Program-made: the position numbers and the translations under genes
Source: Pirellulales bacterium
Lineage (GTDB): Bacteria; Planctomycetota; Planctomycetia; Pirellulales; JALHPA01
Direction of reading: 5' to 3'
DNA length: 64,000 nucleotides
Assembly: GCA_033762255.1 (NCBI GenBank)
Contig: JANRLT010000006.1
Span: 1-64,000 of the forward strand
The notes under the pieces: model-generated
The model's database searches: none
What the model was told of the DNA's origin: nothing
What the model saw: the letters and a program-made list of their open reading frames with translations, nothing else
Part shown: positions 27,205 through 35,672 of the stretch, one piece after another
Numbering within the stretch: position 1 is the stretch's first letter
Layout of the letters: every line of letters starts with the position of its first letter

Positions 27205-28263
27205 TTATCGCGCCACACCACCGCTGCCCCCCAATATTTCGACCGCTTGCGGGCCGGCAACGCGGGCCACCACCGCTTGTTTATTTTCCAGAAGGTCCAC
27301 CTGCACCACATCTCCCAATCCCCCATCACTCCGCGCGCGCCCCTTGGTCCGAATTTGCACCCCTCCGGTTAAGACGGATAAATCGACCACTTCCCCCCGT
27401 CGCACGAGGATGGGATTTTGCAAATAGTCCCCGGTGAGGGTCTGTCCCGGAGCAATGGCCAGGGACGCCTCTTTGCCAATGACACTCTCTAGGCTGGTCA
27501 ATGCCCCGGTCAAAGTTCGTTTGGTCATCGGAACCAGGCGCACATCGGCCGCGCTGATCATGGCCCCCCGCGGCACTCCTCGCGTACTTACCACCACCTG
27601 GGGAGCGGGCCGCAGCTCTATCCGCAAGGAGCGGGCGAGAGCCATTTGACCACGAGGGCAAACGCTGATTTCCTGAAAACCAATGTCCGGTTGAATGGGT
27701 GTTAGAATGACGATCCGCGTGGAACTGGCTGAAAGCTGTCGGGCGGTTTCTTGGGTGAGCTGGACTTTTGCCACCAGGGTAGGCGGTGACGGGGCGAGCG
27801 GCGATAAGCGTTCATCGGCGGTAGTGGTGGCTTTTTGCAACTGGGATTCAATGGCGGCCTCGACGGCTTCCTCGATCGCGGCTAACTGCGCGTCGGATAA
27901 CGGTTGTTCCGCGGGGGTCGCCGCGCGGGCGTGTTGTAAAGTGACCTGGGCCGAACCGCCAAAACGATGTTCGGCCAGATTAACCCCCGCCAGGCTCAAA
28001 CGGTCTTGAATCTCGCGGAGACGCCAGATTTGCGATCTTCCCGCCGTCGGAGCGGGACCCAGGGCTAAACCGGACAGTTCGGCGGCCACGACCGGATCGG
28101 GATCCGCCACTTCACACAAATCGCCTAGGGTTAACATTTTTCCCGAGATTAACGCCGTCGGACGAAGGGAAATTTCCGCCGCGGAGGCGGAAAAACAGCC
28201 CACCGCCAGCAGGCCGCAGAGCAAGGTGAAAGATCGCGGGAGTGGAAAAAATGGCATGCGCAT
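27205..28263 (-). CDS. flgA: FlgA, P-ring assembly chaperone (SAF domain)
   Basis: 352 residues with a signal peptide (SFTLLCGLLAVGCFSASAAE). The C-terminal part has the SAF/FlgA pattern: TRGVPRGAMISAADVRLVPM, IGKEASLAIAPGQTLTGDYLQNPILVRRGEVVDL and a final VQVDLLENKQAVVARVAGPQAVE. FlgA helps FlgI polymerise in the periplasm. It is longer than typical FlgA (about 220 residues) because of an extra N-terminal domain that begins LRPTALISGKMLTLGDLCEV. Located between flgG and flgH, 56 bases after flgG. Confidence 0.92.
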   Translation of the reverse strand: MRMPFFPLPRSFTLLCGLLAVGCFSASAAEISLRPTALISGKMLTLGDLCEVADPDPVVAAELSGLALGPAPTAGRSQIWRLREIQDRLSLAGVNLAEHRFGGSAQVTLQHARAATPAEQPLSDAQLAAIEEAVEAAIESQLQKATTTADERLSPLAPSPPTLVAKVQLTQETARQLSASSTRIVILTPIQPDIGFQEISVCPRGQMALARSLRIELRPAPQVVVSTRGVPRGAMISAADVRLVPMTKRTLTGALTSLESVIGKEASLAIAPGQTLTGDYLQNPILVRRGEVVDLSVLTGGVQIRTKGRARSDGGLGDVVQVDLLENKQAVVARVAGPQAVEILGGSGGVAR

Positions 28264-28318
28264 TTGCGTGGAGGGTGTAATTGATTTTTTGCAGGAAACG
28301 GCAAGACTGACGGGAGAC

Positions 28319-29125
28319 CTAGAAGCGGCGTAAATTGCTGACCAATTGCAGGACCTGGTCGCCGGCCTGGACCGCCTGGGAGTTCAGCTCGAACGCGCGT
28401 TGCGTGGTGATCAGATCAATCAACTCGCTGACCGGTTCCACATTGGAAGCTTCCAGGGCGTTTTGGCGGATGATGCCCAACCCTTGCGTGCCGGGATTGG
28501 CGGTAATAGGATCGCCAGAGGCGTCCGTCTGCGAGTACATGTTCTCGCCCAGCTTGAGCAGCCCCTGGGGATTTTGAAAGGTGGCCAGTTGCAGTTGATT
28601 GAGGGCTTGCAATTGAGTTTGGCCAGCTTGTCGGACCGAAACTTGTCCATCCGGACCGATAACGATATCGGTTGCATCCGGGGGAATGGTGATGGCCGGC
28701 TCGAGCTTGCGTCCCACCAGGGCCGAGCCAATCACTAATTCGCCATTCGCATTAATGCTCAGGTTGCCCGCGCGGGTGAACAAAATTTGCTGGGAGGAGG
28801 GATCGATCACTTGCAAGAATCCCGCACCTTCGATGGCGATGTCCAGTTGCCGCGACGTTTGCTGAAAAGCCCCCTGGTTAAAATCGGTTTGCGTGCTTTG
28901 CACGGTGGATCCCAGGCCGATCTCGATCCCCAAGGGGGTGCGGCTCCCCCCCGCGTCGAGGTTGCCGGGAATGACCTCGCGGCGATAGTACAGGTCTTCA
29001 AAGTTTGCCCGGTCGCGCTTAAAACCGGTGGTGTTCACGTTGGCCAGGTTATTGGCAATGACGTCCAGTTTGGTCTGCAACGAGTCCATGCCGGTCGCGG
29101 CGGTGTACAGCGTTTGGATTCCCAT
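28319..29125 (-). CDS. flgG: FlgG, distal rod protein
   Basis: 268 residues: IQTLYTAATGMDSLQTKLDVIANNLANVNTTGFKRDRANFEDL is divided between the N-terminal helix and the rod signature ANNLANVNTTGFK. The C-terminus LIDLITTQRAFELNSQAVQAGDQ pairs with it. Length and the NNLANVNTTG variant match FlgG rather than FlgF. It follows flgF in the operon after a 150-base gap that carries two repeat families (29181-29280). Confidence 0.95.
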   Translation of the reverse strand: MGIQTLYTAATGMDSLQTKLDVIANNLANVNTTGFKRDRANFEDLYYRREVIPGNLDAGGSRTPLGIEIGLGSTVQSTQTDFNQGAFQQTSRQLDIAIEGAGFLQVIDPSSQQILFTRAGNLSINANGELVIGSALVGRKLEPAITIPPDATDIVIGPDGQVSVRQAGQTQLQALNQLQLATFQNPQGLLKLGENMYSQTDASGDPITANPGTQGLGIIRQNALEASNVEPVSELIDLITTQRAFELNSQAVQAGDQVLQLVSNLRRF

Positions 29126-29180
29126 AGTGACTTAGCGGGTTAAATGTGGTTGAAAATAAAGAGTTGGGTGTTTGCCGCTT

Positions 29181-29280
29181 GCGGGCCAAAGGCCTGATTC
29201 ATCGAAATGGATTGCGGGTTGAATGTGTCCCTTGCTGACGCTGCGGGCTGAATAGGTGTCCCTTGCTGATGCTGCGGGCT
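29181..29280. repeat. GCGGGCCAAAGGC repeat plus two GTCCCTTGCTGACGCTGCGGGCT units
   Basis: GCGGGCCAAAGGCCTGATTC at 29181-29200 is the same element as near 3863. Then TGTCCCTTGCTGACGCTGCGGGCT (29226-29249) and TGTCCCTTGCTGATGCTGCGGGCT (29257-29280) repeat with a 31-base period and one difference. The second unit runs into the flgF stop codon (29279-29281). A close relative with G for T in two places forms the exact tandem at 43892. Intergenic repeat family; function unknown. Confidence 0.8.
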
Positions 29281-30031
29281 ACGCCTGTCGTAGGACGCGA
29301 TTGACGAGCGCGCCCAGGAGCGTGTCGTGGTTTTTAATCATGTTGATGTTGGCCTCGAACGCACGCGAGGTTTCGATCAATTCCATCATTTCCAGCGTTG
29401 GTTTGACGCTCGAAAGTTCCAGGTAGTTGTTGCGCACATCGCGCTCTTCCAGGGGAACTGGTTCGGTCGGGGCCAGCGGCAGAAACAGGTTTTCCCCCTG
29501 CTTGCTCAGATCGGCCAGTGACTGGGGGCGTTCCAGGCCCAGGTAAATCTTGTCGGGACCTTGCTGAATTCCACCGTCCGCGGTGGCCTGCCAGGGAAGC
29601 TCCGCGGCAATGACCACCGGCGTTCCCGCATCGCTGAGGACGGTGTGTCCGCCCGGGGTCACCAGCGTCCCCTCGCTATTGAAAAAAAAGTTCCCCGCGC
29701 GGGTGAGAAATTTTTCCCCTTCTTTTTCCACCACAAAAAAGCCGTCGCCATTTACGGCAAAGTCGGTCGGGATGTCGGTCCGTTTGAGCACTCCGGGGCT
29801 AAAATCCGTGGCGGTCCCGCGCAGCCAAATGCCTCCCCCCTGGTCCTGAACGTGACCCTGGCCGTGGGGAACTTGCCCCTGAACGACTTCCTCGGCTAAA
29901 CGCGCTTGAAACAAAGCCAAATCGCGCTTAAAGCCCGGCGTGTCGACATTCGCCAGATTGTTAGAGAGCACCTCTAAACGCTTGGATTGCGCGTGGGCAC
30001 CCTCGGCGGAAATATACAGTCCGTATGGCAT
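29279..30031 (-). CDS. flgF: FlgF, proximal rod protein
   Basis: 250 residues from ATG 30031 (MPYGLYISAEGAHAQ). It has the rod signature LSNNLANVDTPGFKRDLALF near the N-terminus and MMELIETSRAFEANINMIKNHD at the C-terminus. The frame continues 25 codons upstream, but that part contains the sigma-54 promoter, so the internal ATG is the true start. First gene of the operon flgF-flgG-flgA-flgH-flgI-flgJ-flgN-flgK-flgL. The stop lies inside a short intergenic repeat. Confidence 0.93.
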   Translation of the reverse strand: MPYGLYISAEGAHAQSKRLEVLSNNLANVDTPGFKRDLALFQARLAEEVVQGQVPHGQGHVQDQGGGIWLRGTATDFSPGVLKRTDIPTDFAVNGDGFFVVEKEGEKFLTRAGNFFFNSEGTLVTPGGHTVLSDAGTPVVIAAELPWQATADGGIQQGPDKIYLGLERPQSLADLSKQGENLFLPLAPTEPVPLEERDVRNNYLELSSVKPTLEMMELIETSRAFEANINMIKNHDTLLGALVNRVLRQA

Positions 30032-30093
30032 GGCAGCAAAAAGCGATTGCCGGTCATGCCCCCCTGTTGAACATGATAAGTCAGACGGCCTAT

Positions 30094-30111
30094 AAGCAAT
30101 GCCCATGCCAA
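30094..30111 (-). promoter_or_regulatory. Sigma-54 (-24/-12) promoter of the flagellar operon
   Basis: On the minus strand the sequence is TTGGCATGGGCATTGCTT, against the RpoN consensus TTGGCACGNNNNTTGCWW. The GG (30108-30109) and GC (30096-30097) are separated by exactly 10 bases, the obligatory spacing. Transcription would begin near 30084, leaving a leader of about 53 bases before the flgF ATG at 30031. Sigma-54 control of rod, ring and hook genes is well established in polar flagellates and needs an NtrC-type activator, which is not in this window. Confidence 0.8.
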
Positions 30112-30331
30112 ATCACCGGGCACGCTAGATTCACATCTTTGATGGCGACTTGCTAGCGTGGGAATCGCCGCAAATAGAGTATCAGAGCACGATTAAAAAA
30201 TTTTCCCTTCCCGTAGCCAAAGCAATTTTTTGATCGGACACTTTCTTGCTAGCGGCAGAATTCGCGGGGTGGGTTGGTATTCACCTTCAGGTCACATCGG
30301 CAATTCTCGCCGCTAGCAAAACCTCTGGCGG

Positions 30332-30558
30332 TTAATTGGTTGAGGCCGCTTTAGCGGGAAATTGGCTGACGCTTTCGTGGTCAAATAGTGTCGGGGCGCC
30401 ATTCGCGGCAATAAATACCGCCACCCCCCCACGTACGACCAGCGCCTCGGGATGATCGACTTGGACCCGATCACCATTGACTAAAGCAACTGTAAATGAG
30501 CGAAAGGGAGCTCGTTTTTGAAACGCTCGTAGAGATTGTTCAATGCCACAATTTCCAT
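30332..30558 (-). pseudogene. Frameshifted small planctomycete-type protein gene
   Basis: ATG 30558 opens MEIVALNNLYERFK in one frame; the adjacent frame continues RAPFRSFTVALVNGDRVQVDHPEALVV and ends at 30332. They join across a run of five A (minus strand; T5 at 30515-30519): one more A would give a single 75-residue protein. The joined sequence resembles small proteins common in Planctomycetes, of the pattern MxIEQLRxLYEAxPFRPFxxHLADGR (recollection). The span is 227 bases, one short of 76 codons. It lies 27 bases after the toroid-protein gene on the same strand. Recent inactivation, a slippery frameshift, or a sequencing error could explain it. Confidence 0.65.
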
Positions 30559-30585
30559 GGTAGAAATCCAGTTTTTTTGGCTGTA

Positions 30586-31764
30586 TTACTTGCTGGCTGG
30601 CTTTTCCGCATATGCCAGGCACATGAGCCCATACGCCGTAACCAAATTGGGGTCGGTTTCCATCCATCGCTTGCTATCACCCACCCAAGAGCCGTCGGCT
30701 TGCTGGCGTTTGGCCAGTTGGGCGACTAATTCGGCCCGCCAGTCATGTTTGACCCCTTGGGCGTCGGTTACGGTGTCCATTTCGAGGGCATGGAGGGTTT
30801 TGGCAAAGGTGTGGTAGTAATAAAACAGTCCATCGGGACCCATGCCGGGATTGCTGTCGAGGTCGTAATGCTTCTCGATCCAGGCGAGCGCCGCCTTGAC
30901 ACGGGGATCGTCCTTGGTAAGGCCGGCATACACCATGCTTTTTAGCCCGGCGTAGGTCATGGAGGCATAACTGCGCAGGCCTCCTTCGGGAGTGGAACCG
31001 GCGGCAAAACTTTCACCGCCGTTAGCCACGGTGTAATAAAAACCGCCATCGTTAATCTTGGCGGCAAACGGCGTGGTGTTGTGTTCACTTTCCAAATTTT
31101 GGCAGCGGCTGACAAAGATCAACGCTTTTTGGATGTTCTCATCCTCGGGACCATTTCCGGCCGCCCGGAGGGCATCGATCAAAAACGAGGTGTTGGACAG
31201 ATCAGGGCGATTTTTGCGGCCGTAACCCGCGCCGCCGTAATTGACATTGGCCTGGTCGGCGTTTTCCGTCTCATCCCATTGCAACCCCTTGAGAAATTTA
31301 TCCGCTGCGGCAATTTGCGATTTATAACGTCCGTCGGAATTTGCGGCGGCCAGGGCCATCACCGCCAGGGCGGTTTCGTAGTTTTTATTGAGGGAGTCCG
31401 CGACATAAATCCCGCCATCGGGCTGGATGTTTGATTCCAAAAATTTCAGGCTCTTGGCCACGGTGGGGTCATCGGCCGATAACCCGGAACGCAACATGGC
31501 CGCCGTGCAGAATGATGTTACGCCTGATCCCGCCGCTTTACTAAAGCTGCCATCCGGGGCTTGCCCCTTAGTCCGCAAATATTCCAATGCCTTGCCCCGC
31601 AGTTCGGTGATTTGCGGTTGCACAGCAGTCGCATTGGCCACGGCGGGAATGGTCCCCGTGCCTGTCGGATCCGCGGCCAGCAATTGGCAAACCCCCGGAA
31701 AGAGCGCCCAACCCAGGCTCATGGTTCCGACACAGAGGACAATCGACGGGAAATTGCGTTTCAT
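30586..31764 (-). CDS. Secreted alpha-toroid protein (prenyltransferase/squalene-oxidase repeats)
   Basis: 392 residues from ATG 31764 (MKRNFPSIVLCVGTMSLGWALF, a signal peptide ending near LAAD). The mature protein is built of repeats like those of squalene-hopene cyclases: LRTKGQAPDGSFSKA, LESNIQPDGGIYVAD, KINDGGFYYTVANGG and LAKRQQADGSWVGDS. The Asp-rich DXDD motif of true cyclases is not evident and the protein is exported, so cyclisation of squalene is unlikely. Such secreted toroid proteins are common in Planctomycetes, with unknown function. Two upstream ATG codons are less likely starts because they lengthen the signal. Confidence 0.82.
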   Translation of the reverse strand: MKRNFPSIVLCVGTMSLGWALFPGVCQLLAADPTGTGTIPAVANATAVQPQITELRGKALEYLRTKGQAPDGSFSKAAGSGVTSFCTAAMLRSGLSADDPTVAKSLKFLESNIQPDGGIYVADSLNKNYETALAVMALAAANSDGRYKSQIAAADKFLKGLQWDETENADQANVNYGGAGYGRKNRPDLSNTSFLIDALRAAGNGPEDENIQKALIFVSRCQNLESEHNTTPFAAKINDGGFYYTVANGGESFAAGSTPEGGLRSYASMTYAGLKSMVYAGLTKDDPRVKAALAWIEKHYDLDSNPGMGPDGLFYYYHTFAKTLHALEMDTVTDAQGVKHDWRAELVAQLAKRQQADGSWVGDSKRWMETDPNLVTAYGLMCLAYAEKPASK

Positions 31765-32185
31765 CATGGTTTTTGTGGTTGGAATGTCAAGTGTCATCAA
31801 TCGTCATGCGTTCCATTGCGGGGGAAAGCATTTCCGGCTTGACGCTATGGGCCAGATCCTGCTGATCGCGGATTTAAATCATTCTATTCATTCGCCCGGC
31901 CGTAGCAACTTATTCCCCGTCCGGTGCGTCCCCGTTCGAAACGGGAAAATGTTGCCAAAGCGCGACACTTAGGCGGAAATTTGCCCCGGGATGTTGCCAA
32001 TTTGCCACTTCAACCTGCGTTAAGAAAAAAAGTTCCGGCAATTGTTACAAAATGCCAGCTTTTTTGTGGTCAACACGGTGCCGTTAATATTTTTAGCGTA
32101 AGTTTGCATAGGCGCATCACAGCTCTTAAATATTCGCGGGATCCCGCGATTTCAGGTTCCCGCCGGATTGGTTGTACAAAGAATT
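31765..32185. other. Divergent region of about 420 bases
   Basis: The region separates divergent genes and must carry two promoters. The only element that stands out is the 16-base palindrome at 32134-32149, listed separately. No RNA gene was recognised. Confidence 0.5.
32134..32149. promoter_or_regulatory. 16-base perfect palindrome before the diguanylate cyclase gene
   Basis: TCGCGGGATCCCGCGA is a perfect palindrome ending 36 bases before ATG 32186. It could be an operator for a dimeric regulator or a 5' leader hairpin. The same core, GCGCGGGATCCCGCGC, occurs inside the carboxyltransferase gene near 40531-40546, where it encodes RDPAR-type residues. Confidence 0.4.
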
Positions 32186-33397
32186 ATGTTTGACGCAACG
32201 TGGCAATTTGGACAGTTTTTTTTGCCCGCCCCCGTGGCATTGGGCGTGGTGGCGGTGATTGGCTATTTTGTGGGGCGCTGGCGGCGGGAATACCCCCAGC
32301 AAGTGGACGCCCAAATGCGGCGGGAACTCAAGCGGGCGCAGGTGGTGGTGCGTGAGCTGGAAAATGTCTCCCGTTTATCGCATCATGGCTTGGCCGAACT
32401 GGAAAATCATATTGGCCGCTTTAAGATTCGACTACAAAAGTTGTCCTCGGCCAATCCGGGCGAGGCGATGTGGCAAGAGCTATGCGGCGAGGCGGAGGTG
32501 CTGTTGCGGCCCACGTTGCGAATGGCTTCGCAACTGGCGGCGGCCTATGACGAGTTGCGACAGCAATGCGCTCAGCTCATGAGTTTTACCGAGGTGCGCA
32601 CCGATCCCCTGACAGGCGTAAGCAATCGCCGGGCGCTGGATGAGGCGCTGGCGGGTCTGATATCGCTGCTCAACCGCTATGAAAGCGGCTTTGCGATTGT
32701 CATTTTGGACATCGACCACTTTAAAAAGCTCAATGACGAGCAAGGGCACTTGTATGGGGATGAAATATTAACCGGAGTCGCCCGCCTGATGGATGAAAAC
32801 GTGCGCGACACCGATCAAGTGGCGCGGTACGGAGGAGAGGAATTTGTGATCCTCATGCCTTATACGAATTTGGCGGGCGCGGCGCAGTTTGCCAATCGGT
32901 TGCGCGAAAGGCTGGCCGCGGCCCTGCCGGTTACCATTAGCGCGGGCGTGGCGGTTGCCGCCTCAGGCGATACGCCGCAAACGCTGGTCGCGCGGGCCGA
33001 TGCCGCTTTGTATCTGGCCAAGCAACAAGGCCGCAACCGCAGTTGCGTGCATGATGGGCAACGGATCGCGTCATTTGCTGAATTCGCCCATTTTGCCATT
33101 AATCTACCCGAACATCAGCCGATCCGTCCCGCACCGCGCGGCACGGAAAAAGTAGCGGTGCAGGATCACCCCGCGGCCATGCTGGAACAGCGCGAGGCCA
33201 AAACGCCCGAGGCGCCGCGTCATTCCGAAATGCCAGTAAGCCAGCATTCCCCCGGCCGGGATTTGCGCCCCACCGCGGAAACCCAAAGGGAACAATCGAC
33301 AGAGCGTTCCCCCGCGGAAATAAATTTATTAGAACTAGGGGGCAAACCGACTCCCCCGCCGGAGACGCCTATCTTAGAAAGTGAAACCCGCAGTTAA
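32186..33397 (+). CDS. Membrane-anchored diguanylate cyclase (GGEEF)
   Basis: 403 residues from ATG 32186; a TTG 18 bases upstream is possible. One N-terminal helix (LPAPVALGVVAVIGYFVGRW), a helical region to about residue 140, then a complete GGDEF domain: TDPLTGVSNRRALDE, ILDIDHFKKLNDEQGHLYGDEIL and the active site RYGGEEF. The inhibitory site RDTD lies five residues before GGEEF, so product feedback is expected. It should make c-di-GMP from two GTP at the inner membrane. The last 110 residues are Pro/Glu-rich and probably disordered. It lies 2 kb from the flagellar promoter, on the opposite strand. Confidence 0.93.
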   Translation: MFDATWQFGQFFLPAPVALGVVAVIGYFVGRWRREYPQQVDAQMRRELKRAQVVVRELENVSRLSHHGLAELENHIGRFKIRLQKLSSANPGEAMWQELCGEAEVLLRPTLRMASQLAAAYDELRQQCAQLMSFTEVRTDPLTGVSNRRALDEALAGLISLLNRYESGFAIVILDIDHFKKLNDEQGHLYGDEILTGVARLMDENVRDTDQVARYGGEEFVILMPYTNLAGAAQFANRLRERLAAALPVTISAGVAVAASGDTPQTLVARADAALYLAKQQGRNRSCVHDGQRIASFAEFAHFAINLPEHQPIRPAPRGTEKVAVQDHPAAMLEQREAKTPEAPRHSEMPVSQHSPGRDLRPTAETQREQSTERSPAEINLLELGGKPTPPPETPILESETRS

Positions 33398-33513
33398 GGC
33401 GTCCCGCCGAATATCCAGTACTTGGTGGCGAAAGCCCGCAGGAAGGGGCGTCCGTAACCAGTAGAATAAACACCAGTAGTATTAACAGTCGAGGGAGATG
33501 CCTCGGCAGGCGC

Positions 33514-33831
33514 TTAGGCGGTGATCTTTTCGATGAGCACCGTGGTAAAAATTTGGCGATGGCCAGTTTTACGCTTGCTGTTTTTACGACGGCGAAACTT
33601 TTGGATGACTAGTTTTTCACCCTTGAATTCACCTTGGACGGTGGCGCTCACCCGAGCGCCCGCCAGCACCGGCGAGCCAATCCGCAGGGATTCTCCTTCG
33701 CCCGCGGCCAAGACCCGGTCAAAGACGATCTCGGTACCGACGGCGATGTCTTCTCCCCGGTAATCGATTTGCAGTTCCTGGCCTTCGGTCACTTTGAATT
33801 GACGGCCACCGTCACTGATAATTGCGTACAT
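33514..33831 (-). CDS. rplU: 50S ribosomal protein bL21
   Basis: 105 residues from ATG 33831 (MYAIISDGGRQFKV). The sequence has all the bL21 landmarks: DGGRQFKVTEGQ, VFDRVLAAGEG, GSPVLAGARVSATV and KFRRRKNSKRKTGHRQ, the rRNA-binding C-terminal loop. It follows the RNase E/G gene on the same strand with a 9-bp hairpin in the leader. The usual next gene, rpmA for bL27, is absent: the following gene on the other side is the cyclase on the opposite strand. Confidence 0.96.
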   Translation of the reverse strand: MYAIISDGGRQFKVTEGQELQIDYRGEDIAVGTEIVFDRVLAAGEGESLRIGSPVLAGARVSATVQGEFKGEKLVIQKFRRRKNSKRKTGHRQIFTTVLIEKITA

Positions 33832-33876
33832 AGCACGACCACTTCCCACAAAAATTCAATTATTACCCAGTTTGCT

Positions 33877-33903
33877 GCTTGTCAGCTTGCAAATCTGACA
33901 AGC
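33877..33903 (-). promoter_or_regulatory. Stem-loop in the rplU leader
   Basis: GCTTGTCAG (33877-33885) pairs perfectly with CTGACAAGC (33895-33903) around a 9-base loop. It lies between the rng stop (33925) and the rplU start (33831), ending 45 bases before the ATG. There is no T-run after it, so it is not a standard terminator. Ribosomal-protein leader autoregulation is known for bL21 in some bacteria, and processing by the neighbouring RNase E/G is an alternative. Confidence 0.5.
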
Positions 33904-33924
33904 CCCATAATATATCAGCCGCCG

Positions 33925-35571
33925 TTAGACCCGTCGAGGGGGGGTCGGGGGGGCTTCCGGCAGGGCGGCAAACCGAATTTCCCGCCCGGTCGCGTCGTAA
34001 CATTCCATCACCAGGTGTTCGGGGGAAACCCCTTCCTTGCTCAAAATTTGCACCTGTTTGCCAGAGTTTTCCTCCATTTTGGCAATTTCCCGCCGCTTTT
34101 TGTTGTTCAGGTACGTCCCCACCTCAAATTGGACGGTCACCGCCATCCGGGAAATGTCTTCTTGTTGGGCGGCTAGCAGCAACAGCCGCACCACCTCGAT
34201 CGCCATGCTTTCGGCGGTTTTGACCAAGCCCATGCCGCGGCAGCAATCGCAGTCCTTATAAACGCTGCGCTTGAGGCTGGGGCGGATGCGTTGGCGGGTC
34301 ATTTCGATCAGGCCAAAGGGGCTGGTGCGTAAAATTTTGGTGCGGGCCCGGTCGCGGCGGACGGCGTCGCGCAGGGCGCGTTCGACGTTACGGCGGTGTT
34401 TTTCCTTGCGCATGTCGATAAAGTCATTCACGATCACTCCACCCAGGTCGCGCAGCCGCAATTGCCGGGCGATTTCCTTGGCGGCGGCCAGATTCATCTG
34501 GTAGGCGGTTTCCTCCGCCGAGTCATCCGCGCGAAAATTCCCGCTGTTCACGTCGATTGCCACCAGCGCTTCGGTCTGGTCGATGACAATGGAGCCCCCT
34601 TGTTTGAGGGGGACTTTACGCTGCTGAATCTTGGCGATTTCGTGGTCCAGCGAATAGCGGTGAAACAGCGGTTCTTTGCCCTCGTACAGTTGCAGGCGGC
34701 TGACATACCGCGGCATGGTGATTTGCAAAAATTCCTTGGCCCGCTCGTATGCTCCCGGCTCGTCAATGATGATGCTATCCACGTCGCCGGTAAAAATGTC
34801 CCGGATCGTGCGGATGATCATGTCGCTTTCCTCGTATATGTCGATCGGCGCGGGATGCTTTTTCATCCGGCGGACGATGACTTTCCATAATCGGCACAAA
34901 TACGCCAAATCCCGCGACAACTCTTTCTTGGTCCGGTCCACGCCCGCCGTCCGCACAATAAAGCCCAGTCCCTTGGGCGGGGCCAGTTCATGCATATAGT
35001 CGCGCAATTTGCGGCGGGCTTCCTCGTCCTCGATCTTGCGCGACACACCCACGCGCCCCAGGGCGGGCATCAGGACCAGATATCGCCCGGGAATGCTAAT
35101 GTAGGTGGACAGGGTGGGGCCTTTGGTGCCGATGCCTTCCTTGATCACCTGGACCAGTAATTCGTCGCCGCGGCGCAGGACATCCTGGATGGGGGGTTTG
35201 ACGCGGGGGCGTGCCCCGGGTCGCAGTGTGCGGCGGGTACGGGTGGGGCGGGGGCTATCGTCAAAATCGTCGGCGTCGCCCCCCCAGTCGCGCCCCTCGT
35301 CCAGCGGCTTGGCCGGGTCGTAACCCCCCTGGCGAAAGTACTCGGGCTCTAGATCGCTAATATGCAAAAAGCCGTTTCGGCCTACTCCAAAATCGATAAA
35401 CGCGGCCTGAATGCTGGCTTCGATATTGACCACGCGCCCCTTGTAGATGTTTCCCACGTAGTTGTCCTGGCTGCTCCGTTCGATATACAGTTCTTCCAGG
35501 ATTCCATTTTCGACAATCGCAATCCGGCATTCCTCGGGTTGCGATACATTGATCAGCATTTCCTGCTTCAT
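33925..35571 (-). CDS. rng: Ribonuclease E/G
   Basis: 548 residues. An S1-type RNA-binding domain comes first (GNIYKGRVVNIEASIQAAFIDFGVGRNGFLHISDLE is split by normal S1 landmarks, with an inserted Arg-rich, disordered loop around residues 85-125), followed by the catalytic region. EALVAIDVNSGNF and GGVIVNDFIDMR carry the metal-binding aspartates; CDCCRGMGLVKT is the zinc-link motif (CxxC). The enzyme cleaves single-stranded A/U-rich RNA in mRNA decay and rRNA maturation. Without the long RNase E tail it is nearer RNase G, but the assignment between the two is by length only. Precedes rplU, a conserved pairing. Confidence 0.93.
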   Translation of the reverse strand: MKQEMLINVSQPEECRIAIVENGILEELYIERSSQDNYVGNIYKGRVVNIEASIQAAFIDFGVGRNGFLHISDLEPEYFRQGGYDPAKPLDEGRDWGGDADDFDDSPRPTRTRRTLRPGARPRVKPPIQDVLRRGDELLVQVIKEGIGTKGPTLSTYISIPGRYLVLMPALGRVGVSRKIEDEEARRKLRDYMHELAPPKGLGFIVRTAGVDRTKKELSRDLAYLCRLWKVIVRRMKKHPAPIDIYEESDMIIRTIRDIFTGDVDSIIIDEPGAYERAKEFLQITMPRYVSRLQLYEGKEPLFHRYSLDHEIAKIQQRKVPLKQGGSIVIDQTEALVAIDVNSGNFRADDSAEETAYQMNLAAAKEIARQLRLRDLGGVIVNDFIDMRKEKHRRNVERALRDAVRRDRARTKILRTSPFGLIEMTRQRIRPSLKRSVYKDCDCCRGMGLVKTAESMAIEVVRLLLLAAQQEDISRMAVTVQFEVGTYLNNKKRREIAKMEENSGKQVQILSKEGVSPEHLVMECYDATGREIRFAALPEAPPTPPRRV

Positions 35572-35672
35572 GACTTGATTTTCCTGACGGTTAAATGTGT
35601 GGTCCGTATGTCGGTTGTCCCGCCGGTCGGGGGCCCGGAGCGACGCCGCGCCAGGCCGGAAAGGGCGGGGTG

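Noticed and set aside
27126-27329. N-terminal extension of flgH
   Set aside because: It overlaps the end of flgA and removes the signal peptide from the N-terminus.
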